64,000 nucleotides of DNA from Paenibacillus sp. 1781tsa1 (GTDB lineage Bacteria > Bacillota > Bacilli > Paenibacillales > Paenibacillaceae): contig NZ_JAMYWY010000001.1 of the NCBI RefSeq assembly GCF_024159265.1, forward strand, positions 6,572,001-6,636,000, given 5' to 3'. The position numbers were made by a program, and so were the translations under genes. The notes beneath the pieces are model-generated. The model was not told the DNA's origin. It ran no database searches and was given only the letters and a program-made list of their open reading frames with translations. This document shows positions 1-9,015 of this stretch, piece by piece (position 1 is the first letter of the stretch; each line of letters begins with the position of its first letter).

Positions 1-89
1 ACCAGCAGGACCGGCGCCACAACAAACAACACCATCCATAATACATATGGAATCAGATACGCATTGCGTGTGCTGGCTTTAGTCTGCAT
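1..89 (-). CDS. Polyamine-type ABC transporter permease (PotB-like), 5' fragment
   Basis: Only the first 29 or so codons are in the window. The protein begins [20 protein letters not shown] and runs into a hydrophobic stretch, as PotB-type inner-membrane permeases do. The ATG at 87-89 lies inside the last codons of the upstream ATPase gene (11-base overlap) and has AGAGG six bases upstream, so translation is probably coupled. The call rests on this N-terminus and on the neighbour being a PotA-type ATPase. The rest of the operon (permeases, binding protein) would lie to the left of the window. Confidence 0.7.
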   Translation of the reverse strand, partial: MQTKASTRNAYLIPYVLWMVLFVVAPVLL

Positions 90-1188
90 GAGCGGCCTCT
101 TGGTAGGCTTCGAGTCGTTTGTCGAACTCTTCTTCGGTCTCGTTAAAGCGCATAACGTGTACAGCTTCCGGGTCAAAATAGAGTCCAATCCGCGCGCCGA
201 CAACGGCTTTCTTCGTTGAATGAACAAGCCACTCATTGCCCGCATCGTCGTACGTGGATATCTCGTAATGCACCCCGCGGAATAACTGGGAGTCCACATT
301 GACCTTCAGCTTGCCTTGTTCTTCGGTTGTAATCTCCAGGTCCTCTGGGCGAATGACAATCTCTACCGGCTCGTCCGGCTGGAGACCCTGATCGACACAC
401 TCATGCTGTGCGCCAGCAAATTCCACCACAAAGTCTTGCTTCATTCTGCCCGATACAATGTTCGATTCTCCGATAAAGTCCGCCACAAAACGGTTAATCG
501 GCTCATCATAGATATCATTCGGTGTACCGCTCTGTTGAATCACGCCGCCGTTGAGAACAAAAATCTCATCCGACATCGCCAAAGCCTCTTCCTGATCATG
601 CGTCACAAAGATAAACGTGATACCCAGTCGCTGTTGCAGCTCCCGCAATTCATACTGCATCTCGGTCCGCAGCTTCAGATCGAGTGCGGATAAAGGCTCG
701 TCCAGCAGCAGAATCTCGGGTTCGTTCACAATCGCACGTGCAATCGCAACACGCTGCCGCTGTCCGCCGGACATTTCGCCGATTTCACGGTTTTCGTAAC
801 CGGACAGATTGACGAACTTGAGGGCTTCCAACACTTTGCTGCGAATTTCAGCCGTTTTCATCTTTTTGATCCGTAAACCAAAAGCCACGTTCTCAAATAC
901 ATTCAGATGTGGAAATAACGCGTAATCCTGAAATACGGTATTCACCTGCCGCTGGTGGGCAGGCACCCGGTTGATGAGCGCTCCATTAAAATAAATACTG
1001 CCCTGAGTCGGCTCCGCAAAACCGGCAATCAGTCGCAATATCGTTGTTTTCCCGCAGCCCGATGGGCCAAGAAGCGTATAAAATTTACCCCGCTCAATCT
1101 CAAAGCTGACTGCTTTCAATACGGCTTCATCCTGATCGTATTGCTGAGTCACCGCTTCGAAGCGGATAATCGGTTGTTGTTCTGACAT
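79..1188 (-). CDS. potA: Spermidine/putrescine-type ABC transporter ATP-binding protein (PotA)
   Basis: A 369-residue ABC ATPase that would energise a polyamine-type importer at the inner face of the membrane. Visible motifs are Walker [10 protein letters not shown] (residues 41-49), the Q-loop VFQDYALFP, signature MSGGQRQR, Walker [13 protein letters not shown] and the H-loop THDQEEA. A C-terminal extension of about 120 residues matches the TOBE regulatory domain usual for PotA. It overlaps the next permease gene by 11 bases. Substrate specificity cannot be read from the ATPase alone; polyamine is the family default. A paralogous ATPase lies at about 9-10 kb in a different operon. Confidence 0.85.
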   Translation of the reverse strand: MSEQQPIIRFEAVTQQYDQDEAVLKAVSFEIERGKFYTLLGPSGCGKTTILRLIAGFAEPTQGSIYFNGALINRVPAHQRQVNTVFQDYALFPHLNVFENVAFGLRIKKMKTAEIRSKVLEALKFVNLSGYENREIGEMSGGQRQRVAIARAIVNEPEILLLDEPLSALDLKLRTEMQYELRELQQRLGITFIFVTHDQEEALAMSDEIFVLNGGVIQQSGTPNDIYDEPINRFVADFIGESNIVSGRMKQDFVVEFAGAQHECVDQGLQPDEPVEIVIRPEDLEITTEEQGKLKVNVDSQLFRGVHYEISTYDDAGNEWLVHSTKKAVVGARIGLYFDPEAVHVMRFNETEEEFDKRLEAYQEAAHAD

Positions 1189-1353
1189 GCTTTACATCGC
1201 CCCCTTATACTTGAGGTACTTCTTCATTCTGTACACTTTTCGTTCATGCATCCTTATAGATAACCCATCTATTATATATGATTCAGGTATATCCGCAATG
1301 GTTTTGATGTAAACGCCGCGTGTCATTTCTTCTTATTTTTTATAATTCTGCAT

Positions 1354-1369
1354 ACATTACGGGTAATGT
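1354..1369. promoter_or_regulatory. Palindrome in the MFS gene upstream region
   Basis: The 16-base sequence ACATTACGGGTAATGT is a 7/8-matched inverted repeat lying just downstream of a TATAAT-like hexamer (about 1341-1346). That placement fits a repressor operator for the MFS gene at 1445. No regulator gene is adjacent, so the cognate protein is unknown. Confidence 0.35.
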
Positions 1370-1444
1370 CGATAATACGTACCCATATGGAGTAAATGAA
1401 GGATTTTTAGGATTCCATTTTATGTGTGAGAGGAGTCTTGGCTC

Positions 1445-2671
1445 TTGGATATTCGTCGTAACCTGCCTTTGCTGATGACCATTTGTTTCCTAAGTCAGAT
1501 GGGTGGATTCATGATCCTGCCTCTGTTCCCTTTGTTTATTGAGGAATTCGGCCTGTCCGGCTGGATGATGGGGGTTATTTTTGCTCTCTTTTATGTGGGG
1601 AAAGTGATGGGTGGCGTTCCTGCTGCGGCAATTTATAAGAAACTTGGGGGTAAACGCGCTCTCATCCTCATGCTGTTACTGCTAGCTGTCTGTATGGGTG
1701 GCTTCGCGGTGTCTTCTGCTGCGGTGTTATTCGGCCTGCTTCGACTGCTGCAAGGGCTGGCTTCCACCGGACTTACCGTGGTCGTGCGTTCCATCATCGG
1801 AGATGGGGGCAATGTAGACAACCGCGGCCTGTACAATGGATATATCAGCAGCAGTGAGGGCGGCGGAATGGTCCTCGGTCCGGTTATCAGTGGCTGGCTC
1901 GCGCTGCACTGGCCTCTGTCGGTTCCTTTTCTGCTTGTTACGTTATGTTGTCTGATGGCTGTGGTCGCTGCGATGGGGATGAAGATGACAGCCCCTCCTC
2001 TACCTTCAACAACATCTGATGCACTGCATACGCAAGGTACGGATATCTCCCGATCCGATCAAGCTCCCGACTCAACAACGATTAGCCCAACTACAGGGAT
2101 TACCCAGCGTCAACAGCTTCTTGGCTACAGTACAGTACATTTTCTGGAGATGAGCGCCTATGCGGTATTCCTCACCTATTTTGCACTGTATGCAGCTCAC
2201 ATCATGCATTGGGACCCGTTTGCAACCAGTCTCGCCTTCACTGTATCCGGGATTTCTACACTTGCCGCTGCTCCCTTTGTCGGTTATCTCTCTGATCGGT
2301 TAGGCGATCGTCTGTTGCTTTGTATGCTCGGCATGTTCCTGATTGGAATCGAAGTTGTTGTATTTCTAAGCACGTCCTCCCATCTATGGGTCTACGTTGG
2401 CATGCTGATTGGCGGGGTTGGCGGGGCATGTTACATGGATTCTTTCTTTGCTCATATTGGTGATCATATCTCGGACGAGAGCCGAAGCTCCGTCATAGGC
2501 AAAATTGTCTCTGCGGCTGAGATCGGCTCCATCGTATCTCCAATAGTTGCAGCACTGCTGATGGAGGTTGGCTCGCTGTACTCCGTGTTTGTGTTCAATC
2601 TGGTGCTGATTGCTGCTGCCATTGTAGTTCAGGCCGTGATGCGCAGTAGGTACAAGACAAGACGGGTGTAA
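1445..2671 (+). CDS. MFS transporter, multidrug/sugar efflux type
   Basis: A 408-residue integral membrane protein with about 12 hydrophobic segments split by a polar central loop (roughly residues 180-220), as in major facilitator superfamily antiporters. The loop after helix 2 contains GKVMGGVPAAAIYKKLGGKR, which fits the MFS motif A region, and a second copy, VGYLSDRLGDR, occurs in the C-terminal half. The start is TTG at 1445, chosen because AGGAG lies nine bases upstream and no ATG is suitably placed. It is monocistronic, running in the opposite direction to potA and convergent with the Nudix gene. Substrate unknown; drug efflux is the commonest role for this group but is not shown here. 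Confidence 0.8.
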   Translation: MDIRRNLPLLMTICFLSQMGGFMILPLFPLFIEEFGLSGWMMGVIFALFYVGKVMGGVPAAAIYKKLGGKRALILMLLLLAVCMGGFAVSSAAVLFGLLRLLQGLASTGLTVVVRSIIGDGGNVDNRGLYNGYISSSEGGGMVLGPVISGWLALHWPLSVPFLLVTLCCLMAVVAAMGMKMTAPPLPSTTSDALHTQGTDISRSDQAPDSTTISPTTGITQRQQLLGYSTVHFLEMSAYAVFLTYFALYAAHIMHWDPFATSLAFTVSGISTLAAAPFVGYLSDRLGDRLLLCMLGMFLIGIEVVVFLSTSSHLWVYVGMLIGGVGGACYMDSFFAHIGDHISDESRSSVIGKIVSAAEIGSIVSPIVAALLMEVGSLYSVFVFNLVLIAAAIVVQAVMRSRYKTRRV

Positions 2672-2741
2672 ACGCAAAAGGGAGACGTACCACATGTCAT
2701 GAATATGACGGAGGTCATCCCTTTATTGGCATAATTATTTT

Positions 2742-2838
2742 CTAACGAACCGCACAAGTGTTATTCGCTTCAATTTCTACTTCGTTAAAATACAATTCCA
2801 CAATTACTCCGCCCAATAAGAGGCGCTCGGTTCGTTAG
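2742..2838. repeat. CTAACGAA-family palindromic repeat, copy 1
   Basis: A 97-bp intergenic element with perfect 11-bp terminal inverted repeats, CTAACGAACCG at the left and CGGTTCGTTAG at the right. The interior is AT-rich and non-coding. It lies between the convergent MFS and Nudix genes. Elements with the same CTAACGAA/TTCGTTAG ends occur near 27.9 kb and 41.1 kb. Confidence 0.65.
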
Positions 2839-2883
2839 CTCTACAACTCGTGGAAGAGACCATTTCGATGGCAGCCTCCCCGA

Positions 2884-3351
2884 TTATATTTTTCCCAATA
2901 ATGTTGCGATGTGCACTGCATTTTCTTGGATTTTTCTTTTTAAGTAAGGGTCTGTCCTGTCAGGTAATCCGTTTGGTTTGTAAAACTTTGCTTCAAGAAC
3001 TTCCACCCCATCTGGCTTCAATTCTCCCTCATACTCGGTGCAAATATAACCAATGACCACATTGTAGTATTCATGCCCATTTCTTAATTTCGTATATAAC
3101 TCTTTTCCTGAGAAGACGCCATACAGATGAAGTTTCTTAATCTCTATCCCAATCTCTTCTCTGACCTCTCGTATTGCAGACTCTTCCACCGATTCGCCGA
3201 GCTCCATAAATCCACCCGGTACTCCCCAAGTGTCATCCAGATGTCGAACTAACAAAATCTCACCTGTCTTGTTCAAGATCAATATACTCGGTCTCACCAG
3301 AATAACAGGAGCATTGCCAACCATTCCTCGCAACGTTTCAATGTAACCCAT
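2884..3351 (-). CDS. Nudix hydrolase
   Basis: A 155-residue cytoplasmic protein whose Nudix box is complete: GGFMELGESVEESAIREVRE followed by EIGIEI fits GX5EX7REUXEEXGU. Nudix enzymes hydrolyse nucleoside diphosphates linked to another moiety. Length is normal for a single-domain family member. The start ATG has GGGAGGGAAC upstream. Nothing in the neighbourhood indicates the substrate, so general housekeeping of modified or signalling nucleotides is the most that can be said. Confidence 0.88.
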   Translation of the reverse strand: MGYIETLRGMVGNAPVILVRPSILILNKTGEILLVRHLDDTWGVPGGFMELGESVEESAIREVREEIGIEIKKLHLYGVFSGKELYTKLRNGHEYYNVVIGYICTEYEGELKPDGVEVLEAKFYKPNGLPDRTDPYLKRKIQENAVHIATLLGKI

Positions 3352-3499
3352 GGATCGTTCCCTCCCTTATGTGAAGTCATGACCTCATTATAGGCATGTT
3401 ATATATTTCCATATAGAGAAAGAATCTTCTTCTTTTTTTCCTATTTTAAAGCCCTTCGTTTGATAAAAAAGGATCACAAAAAATAACCCGTCTGCACAA

Positions 3500-4714
3500 T
3501 TAATGTGCAAACGGGCATTTCATTGGTACATCTCCGGCCTGTGGCTGGGGATGCTCTACCTGTGCATTCTGCTGCTCACTGCTTCGCAGTTCTGCGGCAG
3601 ATGCCACGCCATCTTTCAGCGTATACGCCTGATCCTGATGGAAAAAGTTCGGCTTCACAATCTCATTGCGATACGAGCTGTGGAAAATATGCGTTGTCGC
3701 CGGGGACACTGGCGGAATCAGCCACACCCAATCCCCAGTCAGCTCACGCCCAGCCTTCTCTTCCCGCTGTTCAAACATCGCAAATTGCGCTGCCGCCGTG
3801 TGGTGATCCACAATGCTCACGCCTGCTTTCTTGAACGAATGCAGCACAGCTACATTCAGCTCCACCAAAGCCCGGTCCTTCCATAATGTCGTTTCACTTG
3901 ACGTATTCAATCCACATGCTGCCGCCACCGCAGGCAGCGTGTTATACCGGAACGTGTCCGCCAGATTACGGGCGCCGATCTCGGTACCCATATACCAACC
4001 ATTGAACGGCGCTGCCGGGTAGGATATACCGCCAATCTCCAGACGCATATCGGCGATCATCGGCACACCATACCAGCGCATACCCAGCTCTGCAATCTCC
4101 TTCTGCTCCGGATGCTCGATCATCACTTCCACAATTTCTTCTTCGGGTATAACATACCACTCTGGCGCTTGTCCTTGTGCCTGAATTATGAGCGGTAACA
4201 CATCATAAGAGCCACCTGCTCCTTGCCAGCCAAGGGACATGGCCGCCTTGGTCAACTCCACGGAAGCAGGATCTCCAATAATGCCTTGCTCTGTCTCGTA
4301 TCCTGCATAACGAATAAGCTGATGATTCCAGACACGTACCGGAGCTCCATTTGGTCCATCCGGAGGAAGGATCGTAATCATCGGAATGACTTTGCCTCCG
4401 TTGGATGCCACATGAATATGATTCAACACAGCATCCGCTGCCGTTCCTGCCGTATCGGCATGACGAGCATCCACAATCCGCAATTTATCCCAGAACAGCC
4501 GCCCGATGCAACGGTTGCTGTTCCGCCAGGCCATTTTGCAACCTTGCTCCAATTCTTCTGTGGTATGCACATAGGTACCCGTTACTTCGATCTCGCCCAT
4601 AACGGCAACAAGCCGGGCCTGCGCGTCTTCACGCGAATGGCCCAGCTCTTCATAACATGTATATATAAACCGTTCAGCTTCTTCCTGCAATTGTTCCAGG
4701 TCTGACCGCATCAT
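3500..4714 (-). CDS. nos: Nitric oxide synthase, oxygenase domain only (bacterial NOS)
   Basis: A 404-residue protein carrying the heme oxygenase domain that makes nitric oxide from L-arginine through N-hydroxyarginine. The heme-ligand segment WRNSNRCIGR is intact (Cys69), and the substrate-pocket segment GWYMGTEIGARN with its glutamate is present. Like other Firmicute NOS it has no reductase domain and must borrow electrons from cellular flavodoxin or ferredoxin reductases. It is about 40 residues longer than Bacillus NOS: after the usual end there is a Gln/Pro-rich tail ending MKCPFAH, a Cys-Pro sequence discussed in the findings. The start is one of two adjacent ATGs behind GGTGG. The next gene downstream on the plus-coordinate side is dps, so two oxidative-stress genes are neighbours. 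Confidence 0.95.
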   Translation of the reverse strand: MMRSDLEQLQEEAERFIYTCYEELGHSREDAQARLVAVMGEIEVTGTYVHTTEELEQGCKMAWRNSNRCIGRLFWDKLRIVDARHADTAGTAADAVLNHIHVASNGGKVIPMITILPPDGPNGAPVRVWNHQLIRYAGYETEQGIIGDPASVELTKAAMSLGWQGAGGSYDVLPLIIQAQGQAPEWYVIPEEEIVEVMIEHPEQKEIAELGMRWYGVPMIADMRLEIGGISYPAAPFNGWYMGTEIGARNLADTFRYNTLPAVAAACGLNTSSETTLWKDRALVELNVAVLHSFKKAGVSIVDHHTAAAQFAMFEQREEKAGRELTGDWVWLIPPVSPATTHIFHSSYRNEIVKPNFFHQDQAYTLKDGVASAAELRSSEQQNAQVEHPQPQAGDVPMKCPFAH

Positions 4715-4838
4715 TCATTCCACCATTCTGTACATCTTGGATGCCATCATTATACGGCAAGCGCACTGGATTTGTAAGCGAACGGACACTTTGTTCACGG
4801 ACTCTACATATCGTTGTCAGGATGAAGGGTAACCTTGC

Positions 4839-5318
4839 TTATTTGCCCAGAAATGCGTTTAACATCCAGACCTCTTTATCCAGCGCAGCGGTGAATCCAA
4901 TTAACATATCTTCCGTTGCGTTATCTTCTGCTTCTCCCGCTTCGTGAATGCCTTGATGAATCACTTCTACCATTGTACGCAGATCAGCAACCACCGACTC
5001 TACCATACGCTCAGCAGACAACGGGCCTTGTGCCTCTTCAATTGGAGACAGACGCAGTTGTTCAGCCATTGTAGCCACCGGACGTCCACCAATAGCCAGC
5101 AACCGTTCTGCAACTTCGTCCATATTCGCCGTAGACATGTTGTACAACTCTTCGAATTTGGCATGGAGTGTGAAGAAATGAGGTCCTTGGACATACCAGT
5201 GGAAGTTATGCAGTTTCGTGTACAACACGGACCAACCTGCGATCTGACGGTTCAGGACATCTTGAAGTGCTGTGGCATTATTAGCAAAAGTGTTGTTTCT
5301 AGTTTGGATTGTGCTCAT
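4839..5318 (-). CDS. dps: Dps/ferritin-like DNA starvation protein
   Basis: A 159-residue ferritin-like protein that would form a dodecameric cage oxidising and storing iron while protecting DNA. The dinuclear ferroxidase ligand pattern is visible in HNFHWYVQGPHFFTLHAKFE, followed by DEVAERLLAIGG, which is diagnostic for Dps. Length is typical. The ATG follows GAGGGGATAAATTCC. A PerR-like operator overlaps the predicted transcription start, which fits peroxide induction as for Bacillus mrgA. It is transcribed toward nos with about 120 bases between them, so read-through to nos is possible but there may be separate promoters. Confidence 0.93.
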   Translation of the reverse strand: MSTIQTRNNTFANNATALQDVLNRQIAGWSVLYTKLHNFHWYVQGPHFFTLHAKFEELYNMSTANMDEVAERLLAIGGRPVATMAEQLRLSPIEEAQGPLSAERMVESVVADLRTMVEVIHQGIHEAGEAEDNATEDMLIGFTAALDKEVWMLNAFLGK

Positions 5319-5393
5319 GGAATTTATCCCCTCTCGAATATAAAAATAGAATTTAAATAATTGTTATGGCGCTGCTTTGATTTATTATTTTAA

Positions 5394-5426
5394 TTTAGAC
5401 TTAATCTAAATCTTGTTTTAATTATA
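5394..5426 (-). promoter_or_regulatory. dps promoter with PerR/Fur-type operator
   Basis: On the minus strand an extended -10 (TGCTATAAT; hexamer 5421-5426) is followed about 11 bases later by TTTAGATTAAGTCTAAA (5394-5410). This is a near-perfect inverted repeat that matches 10 of 14 defined positions of the PerR box TTATAATNATTATAA. The operator would cover the transcription start. PerR is the inferred regulator; Fur or Zur boxes share this 7-1-7 layout. Confidence 0.6.
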
Positions 5427-5683
5427 GCACTGCATAAACGGTTTGGGAAGACTTTTGCACGGTCTTATAAATGAAGATTCCATGAAGTACAGCTTCATAG
5501 AAACGATGGCACAGCCAATTAGACAAATGATTTCAAGCGAAATCTCCCCCAACCTATTGGAGCTATGATAGACTCATCCTGATTGGGTTTCCATCAATTT
5601 TATGGATAGGATAAGGATGATACTCATACTAAAGGCAGTAACCGTTACAGGAAGTTAACTTAGTCACGATTGCGGAGGTAAAT

Positions 5684-6034
5684 ATGAGGATATTTCAATT
5701 TAAACAAGAATCCGGGAAGAAGATTACCCAATTTGATTCTAATTTCGTCATGTCACGTATTACGCAGACCGACAAAACAGCTCATATCGGATGTATGCAC
5801 TTACCTGAGGGTGGAGTAATCGGTTATCACCAAGCAGTGGTTCCGCAACTCCTTTTGATCGTAAGCGGAGAGGGTTGGGTTAGAGGCGAAGCAAATGAAT
5901 ATATTAAAGTGCATTGTGGCGAAGCCGTACTCTGGGATCAACATGAATGGCACGAAACCAAAACAGAAGCTGGACTCATGGCCATTGTAATTGAAAGCGA
6001 AGAGTTGGACGTCTCTTTATTAATGCCTTTATAG
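5684..6034 (+). CDS. Small cupin-domain protein
   Basis: A 116-residue single cupin. The first motif is degenerate (GGVIGYHQAVVPQLLLIVSG) and the second is GEAVLWDQHEWHETKT, which retains histidines suited to metal binding. Such small cupins bind a metal or small ligand in a beta barrel, and many have no assigned reaction. The ATG follows GGAGGTAAAT. It stands alone between divergent dps and a convergent HAD gene, so context does not suggest a substrate. Confidence 0.75.
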   Translation: MRIFQFKQESGKKITQFDSNFVMSRITQTDKTAHIGCMHLPEGGVIGYHQAVVPQLLLIVSGEGWVRGEANEYIKVHCGEAVLWDQHEWHETKTEAGLMAIVIESEELDVSLLMPL

Positions 6035-6072
6035 AAGGTATAACGTAAGAAATGAAGTCCTTCTTTAACACC

Positions 6073-6119
6073 AAAAAGCAGGCCTGCACCTAAACCGGTA
6101 ACAGGACTGCTCCTTTAAA
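6073..6119. terminator. Terminator between convergent cupin and HAD genes
   Basis: AGCAGGCCTG and CAGGACTGCT form an imperfect stem with one mismatch, followed by CCTTTAAAA on the plus strand and preceded by an A-run that would serve the minus strand. It lies between two converging stop codons. Confidence 0.5.
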
Positions 6120-6131
6120 ACATAAATCTCC

Positions 6132-6869
6132 TTAAACACGGACAAGCTCAAAAGTCAGAATACGACTGATTTCTTCATAGCTCGATGCGGCAAAATGGGG
6201 CTGATGATCGGATTCCGGCAACGCCTCCCGATGATTGAACCAGATAACTGTCCAGCCTGCATCAACTGCACCTACCACATCATTACGCCACGAGTCTCCG
6301 ATGTAATAGCTGGAACGCGCATCTGTCCCGGACTGCTTACTCACATATTCAAACAATCTGCGATCCGGTTTCGCATAACCAGTCGTACCGGAGATGAAAA
6401 TCAGATGCTCGTCCACGAGACTGAGCACATCCAGTGCTTCAAGCTTGCGGCGCTGATGCTCTCCTTCTCCATTGGTGATTAGACCAACGGTATGGCCTTC
6501 TGCCTGAAGCCTTCTAATCAACTCGTATGCTCCTTCAAAAGGCACAATCTCAAACTGTCTGCTCAGATACTGAGCTTGCAGTTCTTCAGCCTGTCCCGGT
6601 TGTAGGGGGAGTCCAAACTCTTCCATCGTCAGCTCAAACCTCCGACGGCGCATTCGCTCCACCGCACCCGGCTCCGGCACAGCAGACAGATCTTCTTGTG
6701 CAGACAACCAGTCACTATAGTAGCGAAAACGGTGATAGGCATCAGCAAAAGGGAAATCATCCGATAGGCCGAGAACATCCTGCAACGCGCCACGTAGTGG
6801 CTGTAAGTGATCATATAAGGTATCATCCACGTCGAAAAATATGGTTTTAGCATTATTTATTTCATTCAT
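6132..6869 (-). CDS. HAD-superfamily hydrolase (phosphatase, subfamily IA)
   Basis: A 245-residue cytoplasmic phosphatase-type protein. Motif I is FFDVDDTLYD (nucleophile and acid aspartates), motif II is GLITNGEG, and motif III/IV is YAKPDRRLFE ... YIGDSWRNDVVGA. The alpha-helical cap between motifs I and II places it in subfamily IA, near YjjG/YfnB-type nucleotidases, but the exact substrate is not readable. The ATG is about 13 bases after AGGAGG, a long but workable spacing. It is convergent with the cupin gene and shows no operon partner. Confidence 0.85.
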   Translation of the reverse strand: MNEINNAKTIFFDVDDTLYDHLQPLRGALQDVLGLSDDFPFADAYHRFRYYSDWLSAQEDLSAVPEPGAVERMRRRRFELTMEEFGLPLQPGQAEELQAQYLSRQFEIVPFEGAYELIRRLQAEGHTVGLITNGEGEHQRRKLEALDVLSLVDEHLIFISGTTGYAKPDRRLFEYVSKQSGTDARSSYYIGDSWRNDVVGAVDAGWTVIWFNHREALPESDHQPHFAASSYEEISRILTFELVRV

Positions 6870-7030
6870 AATCGTTGTCTATCCTCCTGCTTTGAGTCCA
6901 AACATTCTCTTCTTACTATATATGTATTCATTTGTTCCGTCCAAAAGTGGATTTCTTGCAGCCCTCTCCAAGTTAATCCATAGCTAAAAACCTCTGTCTG
7001 GCAAAGAAGCATTAAACAGTCATTCTTATA

Positions 7031-7075
7031 TATAAAAACACCCCATTTCACAACTCATGGTCATGAAATGGGGTG
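7031..7075 (-). terminator. Rho-independent terminator of the nucleoside/purine operon (after ade)
   Basis: CACCCCATTTCA (7039-7050) pairs perfectly with TGAAATGGGGTG (7064-7075). On the minus strand the hairpin is followed by TTTTTATATA, and it begins 20 bases after the ade stop codon. Confidence 0.85.
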
Positions 7076-7095
7076 ACTCTATTTTTTAATAAAAC

Positions 7096-8841
7096 TTATT
7101 CTACAATCAACGATACAACCTTACCTGCATTCACATCAATCAGACCATGATCCGTAATTTTCAGAGCCGGACTTACCGCAAGAGAGTGAGTACTGATCGA
7201 CATGATCGGGTTGTAATGCACGTACCCAAGAGACAACATGGCTGCACGCAATTCCTTCACTTGATGGGACACCACTGCGAGTGGTTCTTCCGTCAGAATG
7301 CCACCTACGGGAAGTTCCAGATGGGACAGCACCTTGCCGTCTTCCACCACACAGAAGCCACCCTGGCTCGAAATTACGGTGTTAGCTGCCAATATCATAT
7401 CTTCACGATTACGTCCTACAACCAGCAGGTTGTGATTGTCATGTGAATATGTCGTTGCAATGGCGCCACGCTTGATGGTGTCTCCACCGATCAGACCATG
7501 TGCTCGATTGCCGTTCACACCATAACGTTCAAAGGTCGCGATCTGCGCATATCCGCTTTCTTCCCATAACAGTTCGCCATCCGAAGACTGAACCGGTGCA
7601 ATATGTTCTTCCACAAATGTAGAACCATCCTTCACCATCATGACACGGCATTGGTACTCACCTTTACCCGCGAGATCAACACCTGGTCCACTGACTTTCG
7701 AGTCGGACAACTGAATTGCAAAATCTGCTACTCCCAGTTTCTCCAACTGAACACTCTTATAGAAGTGAGGCGGGAATTGCCCGATGATCCGTTCCTGCTT
7801 ATACGGTTCGTAATCGTCATAAGCTTTGCGGCCATTTTTGTACACCTGATCAATGGAGAGATCATGCAAGTTGGATACCAACACATAATCGGCCACTTTG
7901 CCTGGGGCAATGCTGCCGCGATCAGTCATTTTCATACGGGAAGCAGGGGTAGACGTTGCTGCGTAGATCGCATCTTCCGGACGCATCCCCATCTGAATTG
8001 CCTTGCGTACGATATGATCCAGATGACCACGCTCCACCAGTGAATCCGGCATCACATCGTCCGTTACGAAGCAGAAATGCTGCGCCACATCATGTCGGAT
8101 CAAATACTCCATCACCTCAGGCGTCATCGATTTCTCCTGGATTTCAATAAACATGCCTGCTGCAATCCGCGCCTGTAATCCCTCAATGCTCTGATGGGTA
8201 TGATCGGAATCAATACCTGCGTAGATCAGTCGATGCAGATCGAGTCCAAGCAGTTTCGGTGTATGACCTTCAATCACCAGATCAGGATAGTTTTTGCGGA
8301 TATGCTGTAAAATCTGGTTGGTCTTGCACTCCGGATCACGGATGACATCGACATAGTTCATGATCTCGCCGAGACAGATAATCTCGCCAGTGGCGAGCAG
8401 CACGTCCATATCTTCGATTTCAATCGAACCACCTGTTGTCTCCATCGGGGTTGCCGGAACGGAACTTGGGATCGCATAGAACATGTCGACCGTCGTCTCC
8501 CGACTCGCAGCCATCATCTCCTGCACCCCTTCGAGCCCAAACACATTCGCCATCTCATGTGGTTCTGCGACAATGGACGTTACCCCGCAGCCAATCAGAC
8601 CATGAGAAAAGGTTTCCGGTGTCACCATCGTACTTTCAATATGCAGATGGATATCGATCAAGCCAGGAATCATGTATCTTCCTCGTGCATCAATGACTTC
8701 GTCTGCCTGAAACATCTCCGGTCCACCGGGTCCAACATATAGGAATCTGCCGTCCAACACAGCAGCGACGTTGTTCATTTCAAACCGTTTATAATAACTG
8801 TTATACACATGTACATTCACAATCAGTTGATCTGCACGCAT
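7096..8841 (-). CDS. ade: Adenine deaminase
   Basis: A 581-residue amidohydrolase converting adenine to hypoxanthine and ammonia. The N-terminal metal-binding motif GLIDIHLHIEST, the central EGHTPKLLG and FVTDDVMPD segments, and the C-terminal YSHDNHN and GGFCVVEDGKVL segments are those of the adenine deaminase family; length is also typical. The ATG follows AAGGAG by ten bases. It is the last gene of a minus-strand train with a nucleoside hydrolase and a complete ABC importer. A hydrolase that frees adenine followed by a deaminase that consumes it is a coherent purine-salvage route. Confidence 0.94.
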   Translation of the reverse strand: MRADQLIVNVHVYNSYYKRFEMNNVAAVLDGRFLYVGPGGPEMFQADEVIDARGRYMIPGLIDIHLHIESTMVTPETFSHGLIGCGVTSIVAEPHEMANVFGLEGVQEMMAASRETTVDMFYAIPSSVPATPMETTGGSIEIEDMDVLLATGEIICLGEIMNYVDVIRDPECKTNQILQHIRKNYPDLVIEGHTPKLLGLDLHRLIYAGIDSDHTHQSIEGLQARIAAGMFIEIQEKSMTPEVMEYLIRHDVAQHFCFVTDDVMPDSLVERGHLDHIVRKAIQMGMRPEDAIYAATSTPASRMKMTDRGSIAPGKVADYVLVSNLHDLSIDQVYKNGRKAYDDYEPYKQERIIGQFPPHFYKSVQLEKLGVADFAIQLSDSKVSGPGVDLAGKGEYQCRVMMVKDGSTFVEEHIAPVQSSDGELLWEESGYAQIATFERYGVNGNRAHGLIGGDTIKRGAIATTYSHDNHNLLVVGRNREDMILAANTVISSQGGFCVVEDGKVLSHLELPVGGILTEEPLAVVSHQVKELRAAMLSLGYVHYNPIMSISTHSLAVSPALKITDHGLIDVNAGKVVSLIVE

Positions 8842-9015
8842 GGGGCATAATCTCCTTCTTCACAAGCATTTCAACACGATCCGGACTGGACAATGAACCT
8901 GTACTTTAATCTGATGCAATGCACTTGATTGCGTACCACTGCCTCGTCCGGAAACATCGTATGAAATGTCTTCTTTACTGCTCTTATTTCTTCAAGCTAT
9001 TCCTACATTTCACGG

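Noticed and set aside
2850-3056. 68-codon plus-strand open frame
   Set aside because: It is antisense to the Nudix gene and starts at the end of a palindromic repeat.
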